A stretch of 64,000 bases of DNA from Dendrolimus kikuchii. Lineage: Eukaryota; Arthropoda; Insecta; Lepidoptera; Lasiocampidae. The stretch lies in NCBI GenBank assembly GCA_019925095.2, contig CM034412.1, forward strand, positions 16,344,001 through 16,408,000. The letters run 5' to 3'. Below are positions 34,041 to 45,162 of the stretch, piece after piece. The first letter of the stretch is position 1, and every line of letters starts with the position of its first letter. Below the pieces are notes generated by a model. It worked only from the letters and a program-made list of their open reading frames with translations, did no database searches and was not told the origin of the DNA. A program made the position numbers and the translations under genes.

Positions 34041-34629
34041 ATATAATAATAACGGGATTCCTGTAACTTCACGCTGTTAATAAATTTCTTTATAGCTAAG
34101 AATTTGTGAGTCTGCATTGAGGCGATTTGGCATTGCTTAGACTTTCTACATAAATTAGTAAAATAAAATTCTCATCACTTAAGTAAAAATATTATACAAA
34201 CACGATCAAGACGAAGATGTTAACTTCATAGGGTTAAGTGACGTAATATTGGATTTCTGATTAATTTGTTTTATTTACATTTGCAATTATAGCTAAATTT
34301 TTTTGTTGATCTAAAAGCGTATTTAGAAAAATTAGCATTCTTACCAAATAACAATGTATAAGATTAATAGATTAGCCTCACATTGAAATTATTTTAAAAA
34401 TAGCATTAATGAACTATGAAATATATTATTAAAAAAGTCAGCCGTATGCTGTGCTCCTGTCACTCCAATTCAGTTTTACTTATAATTTTGATCGCCATAT
34501 TTTCTTATTACATTTTCCTTCACTAAACACTTCGAAGGCAACTGGGTTTTATAGTTCGGATACTAATGATTTTCCTTCATCACTATTGCGTGAAAATAGT
34601 AACAGATTTAACAATAACTATGAAAACAA
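34041..34629. other. No recognisable feature
   Basis: AT-rich. Confidence 0.5.
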
Positions 34630-34846
34630 TCTTATCCTGCGAAAGTTTGTAACAATGTATGGATGTATGTATGTTTGTTAATCTTTCACGCAAAAACTAG
34701 TCAATGGATTTGGAAGAAACTTTACAATAATATAGCTTACACATCAGAATAACACATAGGCTATAATGTATAAAAATATAGTGAGAATTATCCAAAATTA
34801 AACGATTTTTCATCACCACGCGGGTGAGACCGCGGGGCGCAGCTAG
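34630..34846 (+). mobile_element. Helitron-like family C, CACGCGGGTGA subfamily
   Basis: CTTTCACGCAAAAACTAGTC, then ATAGCTTACACATCAGAATA; ends CGCAGCTAG|T. Close relative at 48.1 kb. Confidence 0.6.
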
Positions 34847-35265
34847 TTAATTATAAAAGTCCAATTGGAGCATGATATCTGACAGAAATATTGCCCGACC
34901 GTTGTGAATTATAAATCCTTTGCGTGTTATTTGATGGTTTTCAAGCAACAAAGGATCTCATTAGTCATTCGTTCCCGGACGTTTCCGAATCGTACCGATT
35001 GATTGGCACTCTCAAATTTACCACTTCAGTCCCTATGTTGTGTGCCTAACCACCTTATCATTAAAGAAGAAGAGGGTTTACAACAGGATTTAGGAAAATA
35101 ATCTAATTTATACTTCAGCATTGGTATGTAGTATCTATTTTTTCCCCTTATGACATAGGATCGTTTCAGAGATACGGTTCAAACTTTCTTGCAGATTAGT
35201 AACGATTTATGCCGATATTAGATGGATCAACGGAATTTAATCAAATTGATTGAAAGGCACAGAAC
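34847..35265. other. No recognisable feature
   Basis: Nothing assignable. Confidence 0.5.
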
Positions 35266-35578
35266 TTATTTTATTGCAGGAGATCAGCAGACAGGCAAAA
35301 TGGCCCATTTGATGGAAAGCGGTTACCATCGCCTATGGACATTTGCAACACCAAAGGTGCTACAAATGCGCTGCTGCTCTCTTAAGGGAAACTGGAACCT
35401 GGTCACTAATGCCGGAACACAACTCGAAGGTTGTTATGGCGACATGCTTTAGACCAGAGGTGGTAGCCATCCAGTCGGGCAAGTGCCCTACCACCTGGCT
35501 GTGGGTTGTTTAGTCGCCTCTTACGACAGGCCGCCCGGCCGAAGGAAATTGTATTCTTTCTCCGTTCCTGCACGGATG
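35266..35578 (-). mobile_element. Family A, full length
   Basis: TTTTATTGCAGGAGATCAGC at the left and GTTCCTGCACGGATG at the right. Confidence 0.8.
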
Positions 35579-35899
35579 TAAACTTCTAGTCTATGTTTAT
35601 ATGGGTCACTTTGGTTGATTCATCCAAATAGACATAAATGAATCGTCTAATATTGGCTTTGACGACGCATCTGTTGTTGCTCAAAAGTACTTTAAAAAAA
35701 ATTTTTTAAACAAAATTTGTTAATTAGTTGTTGAGATCGCAGTATTTCAGACTAAATGCTTTTTTGTGGTCTTGCAATTACTTGACGAAAGCAGTGGATA
35801 TTTTTAATACGTAGATGTACTACGGAACACAATTGTTATTTTTCTTTTTAGTAAAAGTTAACCTTTCTTACTATTCTGAACCTTGATGAGATAATATAT

Positions 35900-36375
35900 T
35901 GTTACGACCGAGGTGCCGACAAAAGCAACACACACCTGCAGCCCTGTAGAAATACATTTTATTGCCTTTTCGGCATTTGGACTTCTTTTGTTTACCTTGA
36001 GTTTAAAATTTGTGATTAGAAAAACAGCCCATTGTGTATTGTAATCTTTTATAGCAGTCATTAGCTAGGTGTGATTCTAGGAAATTCGGTAACGCGGCTG
36101 AGCAGACATATTGCATCCGTGCAGTATAAAGCAATGCCTCCATTGATGGACGAGGCAATCGAGCGATAACCACAAGCGGAGCAAGACTTGTGTACATTCG
36201 GTAATCTATTTAGTGACGGATTTTGCGCGTGTTATTGAATTACGATCTTCTGCATTACGTTTGAACTTATTGCGTCCGGTTATATTTGTACTTATGTTAT
36301 ACGTGTTTGTATAGTTCTAATAAACTCTATAGTAATTCTGACGGCATTTTAATGCGAGTCCTGCAACTCGTAACA
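35900..36375 (+). mobile_element. Solo LTR (family D) with ATAT target duplication
   Basis: TGTTACGACCGAGG to CTCGTAACA, ATAT on both sides (35896-35899, 36376-36379). TATAAA at 36125-36130; AATAAA at 36319-36324. 476 bp. Confidence 0.8.
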
Positions 36376-36397
36376 ATATAAATAATTATGATTAAAA

Positions 36398-36897
36398 AAT
36401 CTTTTTTAGCTAAACATGTTGCTGGGGAGTTTCTTGTCGCTTCTTCTCCTTTGAACAGCATTGCGAAGCGGTGAAAATAGAATAGAAAGTAGATTTAAAT
36501 TTTGACTAACGTACATATGACCTGCAAAAAGTGTTTCTCTTCTTTTTTTTATTGCAGGAGTTCAGGAGACAGGCAAACGGCCCACTTGATGGAAAGCGGT
36601 TACCATCGCCTATGGACATTTGCAACACCAAAGGTGCTACAAATGCGCTGCTGCTCTCTTAAGGGAGACTGGAACCTGGTCACTAAAGCTGGAACACAAC
36701 TCAAGGCTGTTATGGCGACATACTCTAGACCAAGGGTGGTAGCAATTCAGTCGAGCAAATGCCCTACCTGGCTGTGGGTTGTTTTGTCAGGCCACCCGGC
36801 CGCAGGAAATTGTATTCTTTCTCCGTTCCTGCACGGATAAACTGCAGTGTTCTCCAGTGGAACTTATTTTGAATAAAAACTTTTGAATTTGAATTTG
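36398..36897 (+). mobile_element. Family H split by family A
   Basis: Parts 36398-36539 and 36846-36897 flank the family A insertion; the tail GAATTTGAATTTGA is at the right. Confidence 0.75.
36540..36842 (-). mobile_element. Family A inserted into a family H copy
   Basis: Flanks AGTGTTTCTC (36530-36539) and AGTGTTCTC (36846-36854) look like a target duplication. Family H sequence continues on both sides in register. Confidence 0.85.
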
Positions 36898-37237
36898 ATG
36901 ACATCTTTCACAATTTATAAAGAAAATTAATAATTGTAAACAAGAGTACATGCAGGAGTTATGTAACATTTTAATTTTTTACGCGCTTTGAAAGTTTAAT
37001 GTGCATACAAATCATAACTAATAGATCTGAAAGCAGTGGTTTTAAAAATAGCAACTGATCAAAGATGTACATATAGGGAGCAGAAAGATCACAAGAAACC
37101 CTTTAATGCCCATCTCTTCTCAATATGTATCAATCGTAACATGTCCACATGATCCATTCATATATGTCCCCAATATATATTGAAGTAATATTCCTTTTGA
37201 ATGGTATGGAATTATCTTTGCAGCTTTACTTTATCTT
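36898..37237. other. No recognisable feature
   Basis: AT-rich. Confidence 0.5.
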
Positions 37238-37608
37238 TGGAGTGACGCTCGCGGACCGCGTTCGTAATACCGAAGTAAGAGAGAGTTGGTCTGAAAGAGA
37301 GTGTCGGGGTGAAGGTAAGGAAAGGAATGCTCCGGTGGTTCGGGCATGTGGAAAGAATGCATGATGAAAGAATGACTAAACAGATATACAATGCAAAAGT
37401 GGATGGATGCAGAAGTACACCTTCGATGATCAAATTGATCGTGTACTAGCAGAAGGTGATGTCAGGAGCCTTAAGAACAGACGAGCGTGCATGACAAGAG
37501 CTATGAATTGTAAAGAAGCAAGTGAGGTGTGTAAGAATAAGCCTGAATGGCGCCCTGTTGTTCGTGCCTGCAAGGGAACTGGCGTGAAGTTATGTATGTA
37601 TGTATGAA
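37238..37608 (+). mobile_element. Family B, longer 3' end with deletions
   Basis: Includes GAAAGAGAGTGTCGGGGTGA and GGTTCGGGCATGTGGAAAG (RWFGHVE). A deletion near 37415 removes CACGACACAC and breaks the frame. Carries the extra HDER codons seen in the 44.7-kb copy. Confidence 0.75.
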
Positions 37609-38127
37609 TGTACTTTATCTTTAAAAACGACCCATAGCTTAGTTTAAAATGATGGAAAATTGCACCAACAAATGCTGTACAAGAAAAGTTAATCAAAACT
37701 TTTGATTTGACTAAAGACTAGGTTCTTCCGTGAACTGTCCTATAGAGCTCCAGCGTTTCCAGGACTAAGTTTTCCAATATTGCACCGGACTCTAAGACAT
37801 AAATGAATTTTATGAAACCTATACTTTGCAAGGCTTTAAAGGCGGATTTTTTTAAAAAATAAATCTGTAGAAAGTTAAGTTTGTATAATACAGTACTTTA
37901 AAACGGATGAATTTATTGGTCTCCAGTAATAAGCTAAACAAGTACAATATGTAATAGTGCTTAATTGAACATTATGCGATTTAACATTCCCGTACTAGTT
38001 AATACTTAAAAGAGATTCAACTCTACATTTATCACATTAGTTTAGGTTACTGTACTGTCTTTTTCCGATATATAAGCTATATTATTGTAATCGCAGAAAA
38101 ATCTTTTCAGTAGTTTTGCATAAAATT
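37609..38127. other. No recognisable feature
   Basis: AT-rich. Confidence 0.5.
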
Positions 38128-38131
38128 ATAT

Positions 38132-38611
38132 TGTTACGACCTAGGTGCCGACAAAGACGAATTCACACCTGCAGCCATGTAGAAACACATTTTATTACCT
38201 TTTCGGTATTTGGACTTCTTTTGTTTACTTTGTGTTTAAAATTTGTAATTAAAAAAACAGCCCATTGTGTATTATAATCTTTTACGGCCTATTGTTGTAT
38301 CATTGCGATCACTGCGAGGTGTCTCGGATTTAAAAGTACGAACTGATTCTAAGAAATTCGGTCCACGCGGTCGGGCAGACACATTGCATCTGTGCAATAT
38401 AAAGCAATGCCCCAATAGAGAGATCGGCAGTCGAGCGATAACCACAAGCGAAGCAAGACTTGTACATTCAGTAATCTATTTATTGACGGACTTTGCGCGT
38501 GTATTTGAATTACAATCTTCTGCATTACGTTTGGACTTATTGCGTTCGGTTATATGTGTACCTGTGTTATACGTGTTTATATAGTTCTAATAAACTCTGC
38601 AACTCGTAACA
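38132..38611 (+). mobile_element. Solo LTR (family D) with ATAT target duplication
   Basis: TGTTACGACCTAGG to CTCGTAACA, ATAT on both sides. TATAAA at 38398-38403; AATAAA at 38589-38594. About 36 bases missing just before the right end. Confidence 0.8.
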
Positions 38612-38616
38612 ATATT

Positions 38617-38680
38617 ATAATTGAAAAATATGCGAAGATGGATGCTTATTAAGCATCCATCGTCACAAATTTTCTCAATT
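38617..38680. repeat. Imperfect 32-bp palindrome with perfect 12-bp core
   Basis: GATGGATGCTTA-T-TAAGCATCCATC at 38637-38661, extended on both sides by weaker complementarity (ATAATTGA / TCAATTAT). Adjacent to the right edge of a solo LTR. Confidence 0.75.
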
Positions 38681-39508
38681 ATAATAATAGGATTAAAGAC
38701 GGTGCTTAAGAAGTACTTATACATACAACATAGAACCCAGTGTCTTCCTAAATCCATCCATATTCATTTTCAGAGACAATTTGTAAATAGAACTACAAGA
38801 TTATCATCCAAAAACAAATCTGAAACCATCGTTTTCTCTACAAATAATTTGAAACGATTTAGACGGATCAAATGTATTCACTGTCAAAATTAACAACTGG
38901 AATTTCCCTTTCCTTTAAGATTTCATACAAATAATATCCGGGATAGGCAAACTTTAATTAATATTTTAATTGGTTTACTTTTGCATAATAATATAACTAT
39001 TGGACACAATCAGGTTGGAAGAGCGTCAACATCGGTTATCGTTCAGCTTAAAATAATAAATAATTCATCCCATTCTGATTTCTTGTACTGCTGTCTACAC
39101 CCTATCTTCCCTAAATACTCTGTATCTTTAATATTCCTGCTTTGGGATAATTTTAGTATTAGCGACTGTGGCCAAATGCGTAAAAAATAACTGGATGAAG
39201 TTGCTGTCAACTGTGCAACAATTAATAACAAAAACGCATCACAAATAATGCATTCAAGCCTTAGCTAAATATATGTACCACAGTCACTGATATATGATTA
39301 AACTACACAAACATTATTCCAGATGAAGCAAGAACATAACACCATGCTAACTATGAGCTAAGTAAAAGTGACGATACCGTTCGTTAGAAAATGGCACCTT
39401 CAATTGTGACTCAAGTACTGTGTTTCAAACGTAGAGAGAGAATTAAACAGAGAAGCAATTTTAGTATACTATACATAAATGTTACAGCTCTTCATCTTAT
39501 ACTTCTTA
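38681..39508. other. No recognisable feature
   Basis: A 90-codon plus frame (38621-38893) starts in the palindrome and has no motif; not called. Confidence 0.5.
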
Positions 39509-39744
39509 TCTTATACTAATATGTAAAGCTGAAGAGTTTGTTTGTTGGAACGCGCTAATCTCTGGAACTACAGATCTGATTTGAAAAATTCTTTTAGTGT
39601 TAGATAGCCCATTTATTGAGGAAGGTTATAGGCTATAAAGCATCACGCTAGGACCAATAGAAGCGGAGCACCAATGAAGACTGTTTCAAAATCGGGGGGT
39701 TTTGAATACAAATTTCACGCGGACGACGTCGCGGGCACGGCTAG
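39509..39744 (+). mobile_element. Helitron-like family C, first of a tandem pair
   Basis: TCTTATACTAATATGTAAAG start; ends GGGCACGGCTAG, directly followed by a second copy with no spacer. Confidence 0.7.
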
Positions 39745-39991
39745 TACTAATATATAAAACTGAAGAGTTTGTTTGTTTGAACGCGCTAATCTCAGGAACT
39801 ACTGGTCTCATTTGAAAAATTCTTTCAGTGTTAGATAGCCCCTTTATCGAGGAAGGCTATAGGCTATATATCATCACGCTAAGACCAATAGGAGCGGAGC
39901 ACAAATGAAGAATGTTTCAAAATCGGGGGGTTTTTTAACTTACTTCATTTTTAAACTATTCCACGCGAACGAAGTCGCGGGCAGAAGCTAG
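39745..39991 (+). mobile_element. Helitron-like family C, second of a tandem pair
   Basis: TACTAATATATAAAACTGAA start abuts the previous CTAG; ends GCAGAAGCTAG|T. Confidence 0.7.
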
Positions 39992-40054
39992 TGTTTATTA
40001 TATTTCAGTAGAGTTTATTTAAACTTTAAAGGCATATTGATTCGATTGACAGGG

Positions 40055-40262
40055 GTACAAAGGTAAAGGTAGACCAAAAAAAGAGATGGATTGATTGTGT
40101 GAGAGATAACATGATGATTTATAATGTAACTGACATTTAGTTTACATTTAGTTTTCTATCCTGACATACGTCCCATGTCAGGATAGAAAACTATGGAAAG
40201 CAAAGACTTACTCTGCCGATCCTAAATGGTTAGGAGAAGTTGAAAGAAAGGTGAAAGAAGGT
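40055..40262 (+). pseudogene. RTE-like LINE 3' end with an internal palindrome
   Basis: A GRPKKEMD-like coding stretch is followed by a broken middle, then the family tail (TATGGAAAGCAAAGACTTAC, GCCGATCCTAAATGG). The middle contains a perfect 19-bp inverted repeat (40149-40193) absent from related copies. Confidence 0.5.
40149..40193. repeat. Hairpin: perfect 19-bp arms, 7-base loop
   Basis: TAGTTTTCTATCCTGACAT, ACGTCCC, ATGTCAGGATAGAAAACTA within a LINE tail. Confidence 0.9.
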
Positions 40263-40459
40263 GAAACAGAAGATATCATTGCCGCCACTCAATCTAAGTT
40301 TACAAAGCCACTAAGCGTCCAAATCGCGGTGGCCAGTGTGATTGTCGGCGCCGAGTTCATTTAATTTGATTGGAACTTACGCTATAGCGTGAGAGACGGT
40401 TCATTTAAATACAAAACATTAAGTAAATGACAATGATTAGTTATTACAATGCCCTTTAA

Positions 40460-40650
40460 GATACCACGCCACCTCTACCAGGTCCTGGTCGAAGCGAAAG
40501 GCCCAAGAAATGCTGGCTTGACGTTGTGAAGGATGACATGCGTACCAATGGTTTCAAAACGAGGAATGCTGAAGGCCGCGAGAAGTGGAGTAGAAAAAGT
40601 AGAAAAGTGGACCCTAGCTGTTAGAACGAATGCTCCGAACGCAACTGGGA
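40460..40650 (+). pseudogene. RTE-like LINE C-terminal fragment
   Basis: The plus strand reads PKKCWLDVVKDDMRTNGF, NAEGREKWSRKSRKVDP and then a stop. This matches the GRPKKRWLDCVKDD...WRR..R..DP ends of RTE-like reverse transcriptases. It is a second fragment within 200 bp of the previous one, of a different subfamily. Confidence 0.6.
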
Positions 40651-40898
40651 TGATGATGATAACAATGGCGTTTAAGAACCTCCTAGTCATCTTCTGAGTT
40701 AGAAATACGCGGAGTAAAACGCAAAAAAGCTATATTAAGCATATCTTTCAAAGTAATGACAGGGTAAGATAAGTCCATTCAATTTTCTCAATTGGGTATT
40801 TGACACATAATATAATAAATGTAATAATTTATGTACATAAAAGAGAGCGTGTGCTTTAATTATCTTGCGATCAACAAACTTTCGAAATTTCATTTTAT

Positions 40899-41302
40899 TG
40901 TTACGACGGAGTGCCGACAAAGAGAATGCACACCTGCGATTTATTACCTTTCCCCGCATTTGGACTTCTTTTGTTTACTTTGTGTTTAAAATTTGTACTC
41001 GTTGATGGCCGCAGGTGTGCAGATTACGTTGTCCACGTGATCGATTGTTGTATTGTAAAGCTAAGTATAAAACAATGCCCCAACGGAGAGATGAGTCAGT
41101 CAAGCGAGGATTACGATACGAGCAAGACGTATACATTCGATAAGCTATATAGTAACGGACTTTGCGCGTGTTATTGAATCGTGCAGTTTATACTAGTTGT
41201 GACCAGTTATATTTGTACCTGTACCTATACGTGTTTGTATAGTTCTAATAAATTCTATTGTAATTCCAACGGCATTTTAATTCGAGTCCCGCACTCGTAA
41301 CA
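40899..41302 (+). mobile_element. Solo LTR (family D) with TTAT target duplication
   Basis: TGTTACGACGGAG to CTCGTAACA, TTAT on both sides (40895-40898, 41303-41306). TATAAAA at 41066-41072; AATAAA at 41247-41252. 404 bp, with an internal deletion relative to the others. Confidence 0.8.
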
Positions 41303-41402
41303 TTATGAATAATTTTAATTAGTGTTTAAACAATAATCAATAAGCTATTTGGTCGTTAGAATTGTGACGTCATAATGCAGTACATCCATACAAAATGATA
41401 AT

Positions 41403-41615
41403 CCAGGTGGCAGGGTATTTGCCCGTCTGGATGAATACCATCCCTGGTCTAGAGTATGCCGCCATAACAACTTTGAGTTGTGTTCCGGTATCAGTGGCCA
41501 GGTTCCAGTTTCTTCTTCGAGACCGGCAGCACATCGTCAGCACCTCTGGTATTACTAATGTCCGTAGGCGACAGCCTGTCAGCAGTGCTTCAGCAATCAA
41601 AAAAAAACAAAATCA
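41403..41615 (+). mobile_element. Family A, short class, diverged
   Basis: Begins CCAGGTGGCAGGG and ends CAGCAATCAAAAAAAAA. Shares TTCGAGACCGGCAGCAC with the 56.2-kb copy, suggesting a subfamily. Confidence 0.7.
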
Positions 41616-41660
41616 AGGAAACTGACATTTTGTACTATGGTAAAGGGTGTCTTAGTTCTT

Positions 41661-43058
41661 TTATTATTATTATTAACAACTCTACGGACTCGAGTTCCGT
41701 ACCCTTTTTTACAACTTAATTTCTAGGTTTAATCTTTTGAATTTAACACGCTTATTAGTTATTTTGGTTCTTGTGTGTGACATTAATTTATTGATTTTTG
41801 TGTTGAGGTGTATGTATCTTACGAATAACTTATACTAATGTAGAGTGTATCTGTTACATGCTGGTGTTGTGAGGAAGTGCATGTGCAGTGTGGGCCTTAT
41901 ATCTATACTTATATATATTGTCCTATCTAGTGCCATGTGTGTTGTTTTTTTCTTTTCTGTGCCTGGGTTATTAATTTTTAGGCTCTGTGTGTGTCTTGGT
42001 TTGTTTGTGAAGTGTGCGTGTAATGCAATGCGGTGGTAGTGCGCGTTGGTTGGGTGTCTTAGTTCATTAGGCTGTCAAGTACACCACTATTGTTCTGACT
42101 TATGCCGTCTCTAATAACCCTTCCTTTACGGCTTCGCCAATAAAGTGCACCCGTCGCCATGCTAGTCGCTTTCGTGCCGCCTTCCTCAACTCTCACCATA
42201 AATCTCTAGGATTATTAATTCCGAAAGCATTTTTTAAAATATTTTGAGTCTTTGTTGGATTATAAATGAATTCGACCGACAAATACTTCATCAAGATGGT
42301 GATAAAGCCCGTAAATATAAATATTAAATTTTTTATAGGGTTTGGGCCGAAATATACAGAGTCAAATGATGAAGACGGTGGACGTTTGTCACCTGTATGA
42401 AACCTGCATAGTTCATGGATTGTCAGAGAATTGCTTAGGCATATTAGTGTGCAAACTTAATAAAATATAATAATCATAATTAATTGATTTTTTCATTAAA
42501 AATATCAAAAGTAACAGAATACTTAAAATAGAGTAACAACAACAATAGAGTAACACAACAATTAAACAATAAATTATAACACCACACAAAGTCACAAACA
42601 CACAACTAACAACAAAACTTACACACATACCCACACCAACGCGCACTACCACCGCATTGCATTACACGCACACTCCACAAACAAACCAAGACACATAAAG
42701 AGCCTAAAAATTAATAACCCAGGCACAGAAAAGAAAAAACCAACACACATGGCACTAGATAGGACTATATATAAGTATAGATATAAGGCCAACACTGCAC
42801 ATGCACTTCCTCACAACACCAGCATGTAACAGATACACTCTACATTAGTATAAGTTTAGTATTAAAACTAGAATAAATTAATATAATAAGTTATTCGTAA
42901 GATACATACACCTCAACACAAAAATCAATAAATTAATGTCACACACAAGAACCAAAATAACTAATAAGCGTGTTAAATTCAAAAGATTAAACCTAGAAAT
43001 TAAGTTGTAAAAAAGAGTACGGAACTCGAGTCCGTAGAGTTGTTAATAATAAAAAAAT
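41661..43058. mobile_element. Large foldback element, ~390/424-bp arms
   Basis: The left arm 41661-42050 and right arm 42635-43058 are inverse complements over their length; e.g. ACTCTACGGACTCGAGTTCC at one end and its complement at the other, and CATGCTGGTGTTGTGAGG against CCTCACAACACCAGCATG. The main difference is a ~33-bp segment only in the right arm. A 584-bp spacer has no recognisable protein. Confidence 0.85.
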
Positions 43059-43117
43059 AATTGAGTAACATATAAGTGTTGCCAACATGGAAATGTGACT
43101 AAGTAATGTTTTGAAAA

Positions 43118-43274
43118 TACATACATACATACATAACTTCACGCCAGTTCCCTTGCGTGGTAGGCACGAACAACAGAGCGCTATTTAGGCTTATTCTTAC
43201 ACACCTCACTTGCTTCTTTGACATTCATAACTCTTGTCATGCACACTCGTCTGTTCTTAAGGCTCCTGACATTT
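43118..43274 (-). mobile_element. Family B, short 3' end
   Basis: Tail plus ACTTCACGCCAGTTCCCTTG; truncated after CTTAAGGCTCCTGACAT. Confidence 0.75.
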
Positions 43275-44078
43275 GAAAATGCATGAATAAATCTAATTAA
43301 TAAGTACTTTGGCTGTATCAAATTTTGTTTAATAGTTATAAAAATGTTAAAATAATTATTATTTAAAGTGTATACCATTTATTCGAATATATTTCGTAAT
43401 GTGAACGCTATCGCAGAATAAAGAGGAGGCAGTACTATAATAAAATTGTAAATAACAATCTTGAAGCATATAATTAACTGAAATATTTGTAATTGTTTCA
43501 GGTAGTTTGAGCAACGCTGAACTAGGCTTACTTCTAAATTTTGGTAAGACTTTTGGCAACGACCCACACAAATGGAAAGCTAAACTTATGTCGTGAGGAC
43601 TTTAACTGAGGGTTGGAAAAAATTGAGATAAGCGTCCCAGACGCTACCAAAAGACAGACCTTTGAAAAATATAACTGGTGGAAGATCTCGTTAAAATCAA
43701 TAACACTTTAATTGGTCCAAAGAAGATTAGTCCAATAGTTTTTATTCGGTTTTACGCATATTTAGGGTTTTAGACCTAATTAACAAAAACGGTGGACTTT
43801 CATGACCTCTATGCAAACTTTCATTCTGCGTAGATTATTACACAAATGGTCAAATTATTTTTTTATACTATGGTTCTATTATACGCACAACTCTGAACGT
43901 ATTGGGGCAAAAGATTCTACTAAATGTTGTAATTTAGAATGATCCAATGACTTTTAGAATAATGACAAACTTTTTTTTTTAATACTTATATTTTTATTAT
44001 CTCTATTTTGTTAGTAATTATTGTGACATTTTTTTTCAATTTTATTCAATATTGACCTAATGTAAATTAAATTGACAT
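43275..44078. other. Downstream flank of the minus-strand gene
   Basis: Very AT-rich; no feature beyond the poly(A) signals already listed. Confidence 0.5.
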
Positions 44079-44088
44079 TTTATTTATT
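44079..44088 (-). terminator. Candidate poly(A) signals of the minus-strand gene
   Basis: Two overlapping AATAAA hexamers on the minus strand lie about 140 bases past the stop codon of the terminal exon. The region is very AT-rich, so chance occurrence is possible. Confidence 0.35.
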
Positions 44089-44224
44089 TAATTTTCGTGT
44101 AATTGTATATTTATTTTTTTGTAATTAACTATTTGAGCCAATTTTTATTTTTATTATGTAAATTATTTTTTAGTGGAAACTTGATTGATATATGTATTAA
44201 TTTTGTGTTTTATATTTAAGAATA

Positions 44225-44697
44225 TTAATTATTGTATGTTTCTTCCGGCCGAGGCGTATTGAGGGCTCGGTACAGTCGCCCAAGCCTGTTGCCAGGACTT
44301 GCCAGACGATTGCCTGAGTTAACCAGACGATTGTCCGAGCTAACCAGACGAATGTCTGAATTTGCCAGACGGTTGTCTGGTTTTGCCAGATGCTTACTTG
44401 GCATTTGCCTGTATGCTAGCATATTGTACGGCTGCACTGAATTATAGTTTTGGAATCTAAATTGGTTATGATTTTTATTATTATTTTGCCAGTCTCGCTT
44501 CCAATCATTAGGCCTTATGTTTCTCCGATCTATGAAACTCGGTGGTGATCTCCTTTGGACCACGCTCATTCTGCTCATGATTCGGTCCTTGGTTTGTTCA
44601 TCTTGGCTGAAGTAAAGTTCTACCATTTCTTCGATATTGCGAGACCTTCTTGTGTACTCGTTACAATCCCCCCTCTCGCCGTTGTAATATGCAACGT
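44225..44697 (-). CDS. Terminal exon of the minus-strand gene, with a heptapeptide-repeat tail
   Basis: The acceptor ATTTCATTTTCAG ends at 44698. The leading AC completes an Asp codon begun in the previous exon, and the frame then runs to a TAA stop at 44227-44225. The first 23 full codons (VAYYNGERGD...) contain the sixth cysteine; the next roughly 55 residues are Arg/Asn/Gln-rich and low in hydrophobic residues. Codons at about 44389-44285 form five heptads, LAKPDNR, LANSDIR, LVSSDNR, LVNSGNR and LASPGNR, encoded by a 21-bp coding minisatellite. The protein then ends in RPEETYNN. I infer an extracellular protein with a disordered C-terminal tail; function unknown. Candidate poly(A) signals (AATAAA on the minus strand) lie at 44079-44088. 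The clean reading frame argues against decay, since nearby TE fragments are all broken. Confidence 0.75.
44285..44389 (-). repeat. Coding 21-bp minisatellite (five heptads)
   Basis: Five tandem units of 21 bases encode the pattern Leu-Ala/Val-x-x-Asp/Gly-Asn/Ile-Arg. The plus strand shows recurring CCAGACG cores about every 21 bases. Unit variation is mostly substitutions that keep the frame. Confidence 0.8.
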
Positions 44698-44722
44698 CTG
44701 AAAATGAAATAATTTAAGCTAT

Positions 44723-45096
44723 TATACATACATACATAACTTCACGCCAGTTCCCTTGCGGGGTAGGCACGAACAACACAGCGCCATTCAGGCTTATTCT
44801 TACACACCTCACTTGCTTCTTTGACATTCATAACTCTTGTCATGCACGCTCGTCTGTTCTTAAGGCTCCTGACATCACCTTCTGCTAGTACACGATCAAT
44901 TTGATCATGGAAGGTGTGTCGTGGCCTTCCACGACTTCTGCATCCATCCATTTTTGCATTGTATATCCGTTTAGTCATTCTTTCATCATGCATTCTTTCC
45001 ACATGCCCGAACCACCGGAGCATTCCTTTCCTTACCTTCACCCCGACACTCTCTTTCAGACCAACTCTCTTTCTTACTTCGGTATTACGAACGGGC
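44723..45096 (-). pseudogene. Family B: open C-terminal 99 codons, inside an intron of the Kazal-like gene
   Basis: Minus-strand frame 45041-44742 is uninterrupted and starts MKVRKGMLRWFGHVERM, includes HDER, then RGRPRHTFHDQ and NRRACM, ending ARELA-stop and the (TATG)n tail. It fills most of the 567-bp intron between the last two exons, in the same orientation as the gene. Confidence 0.8.
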
Positions 45097-45162
45097 GCAA
45101 AATATAGATGAAGTGGGAATTGTTTTTTTAACTTAAATATAACATTTATAAAAATTTTATTT

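Noticed and set aside
36376..38131. A full LTR retrotransposon between the solo LTRs at 35.9 and 38.1 kb
   Set aside because: The space holds family H, A and B copies and no gag or pol sequence, and each LTR has its own 4-bp duplication.
41845..42652. Hydrophobic short frames inside the large foldback element
   Set aside because: They are GT-rich translations within the arms and appear in complementary form on the other arm; no motif.
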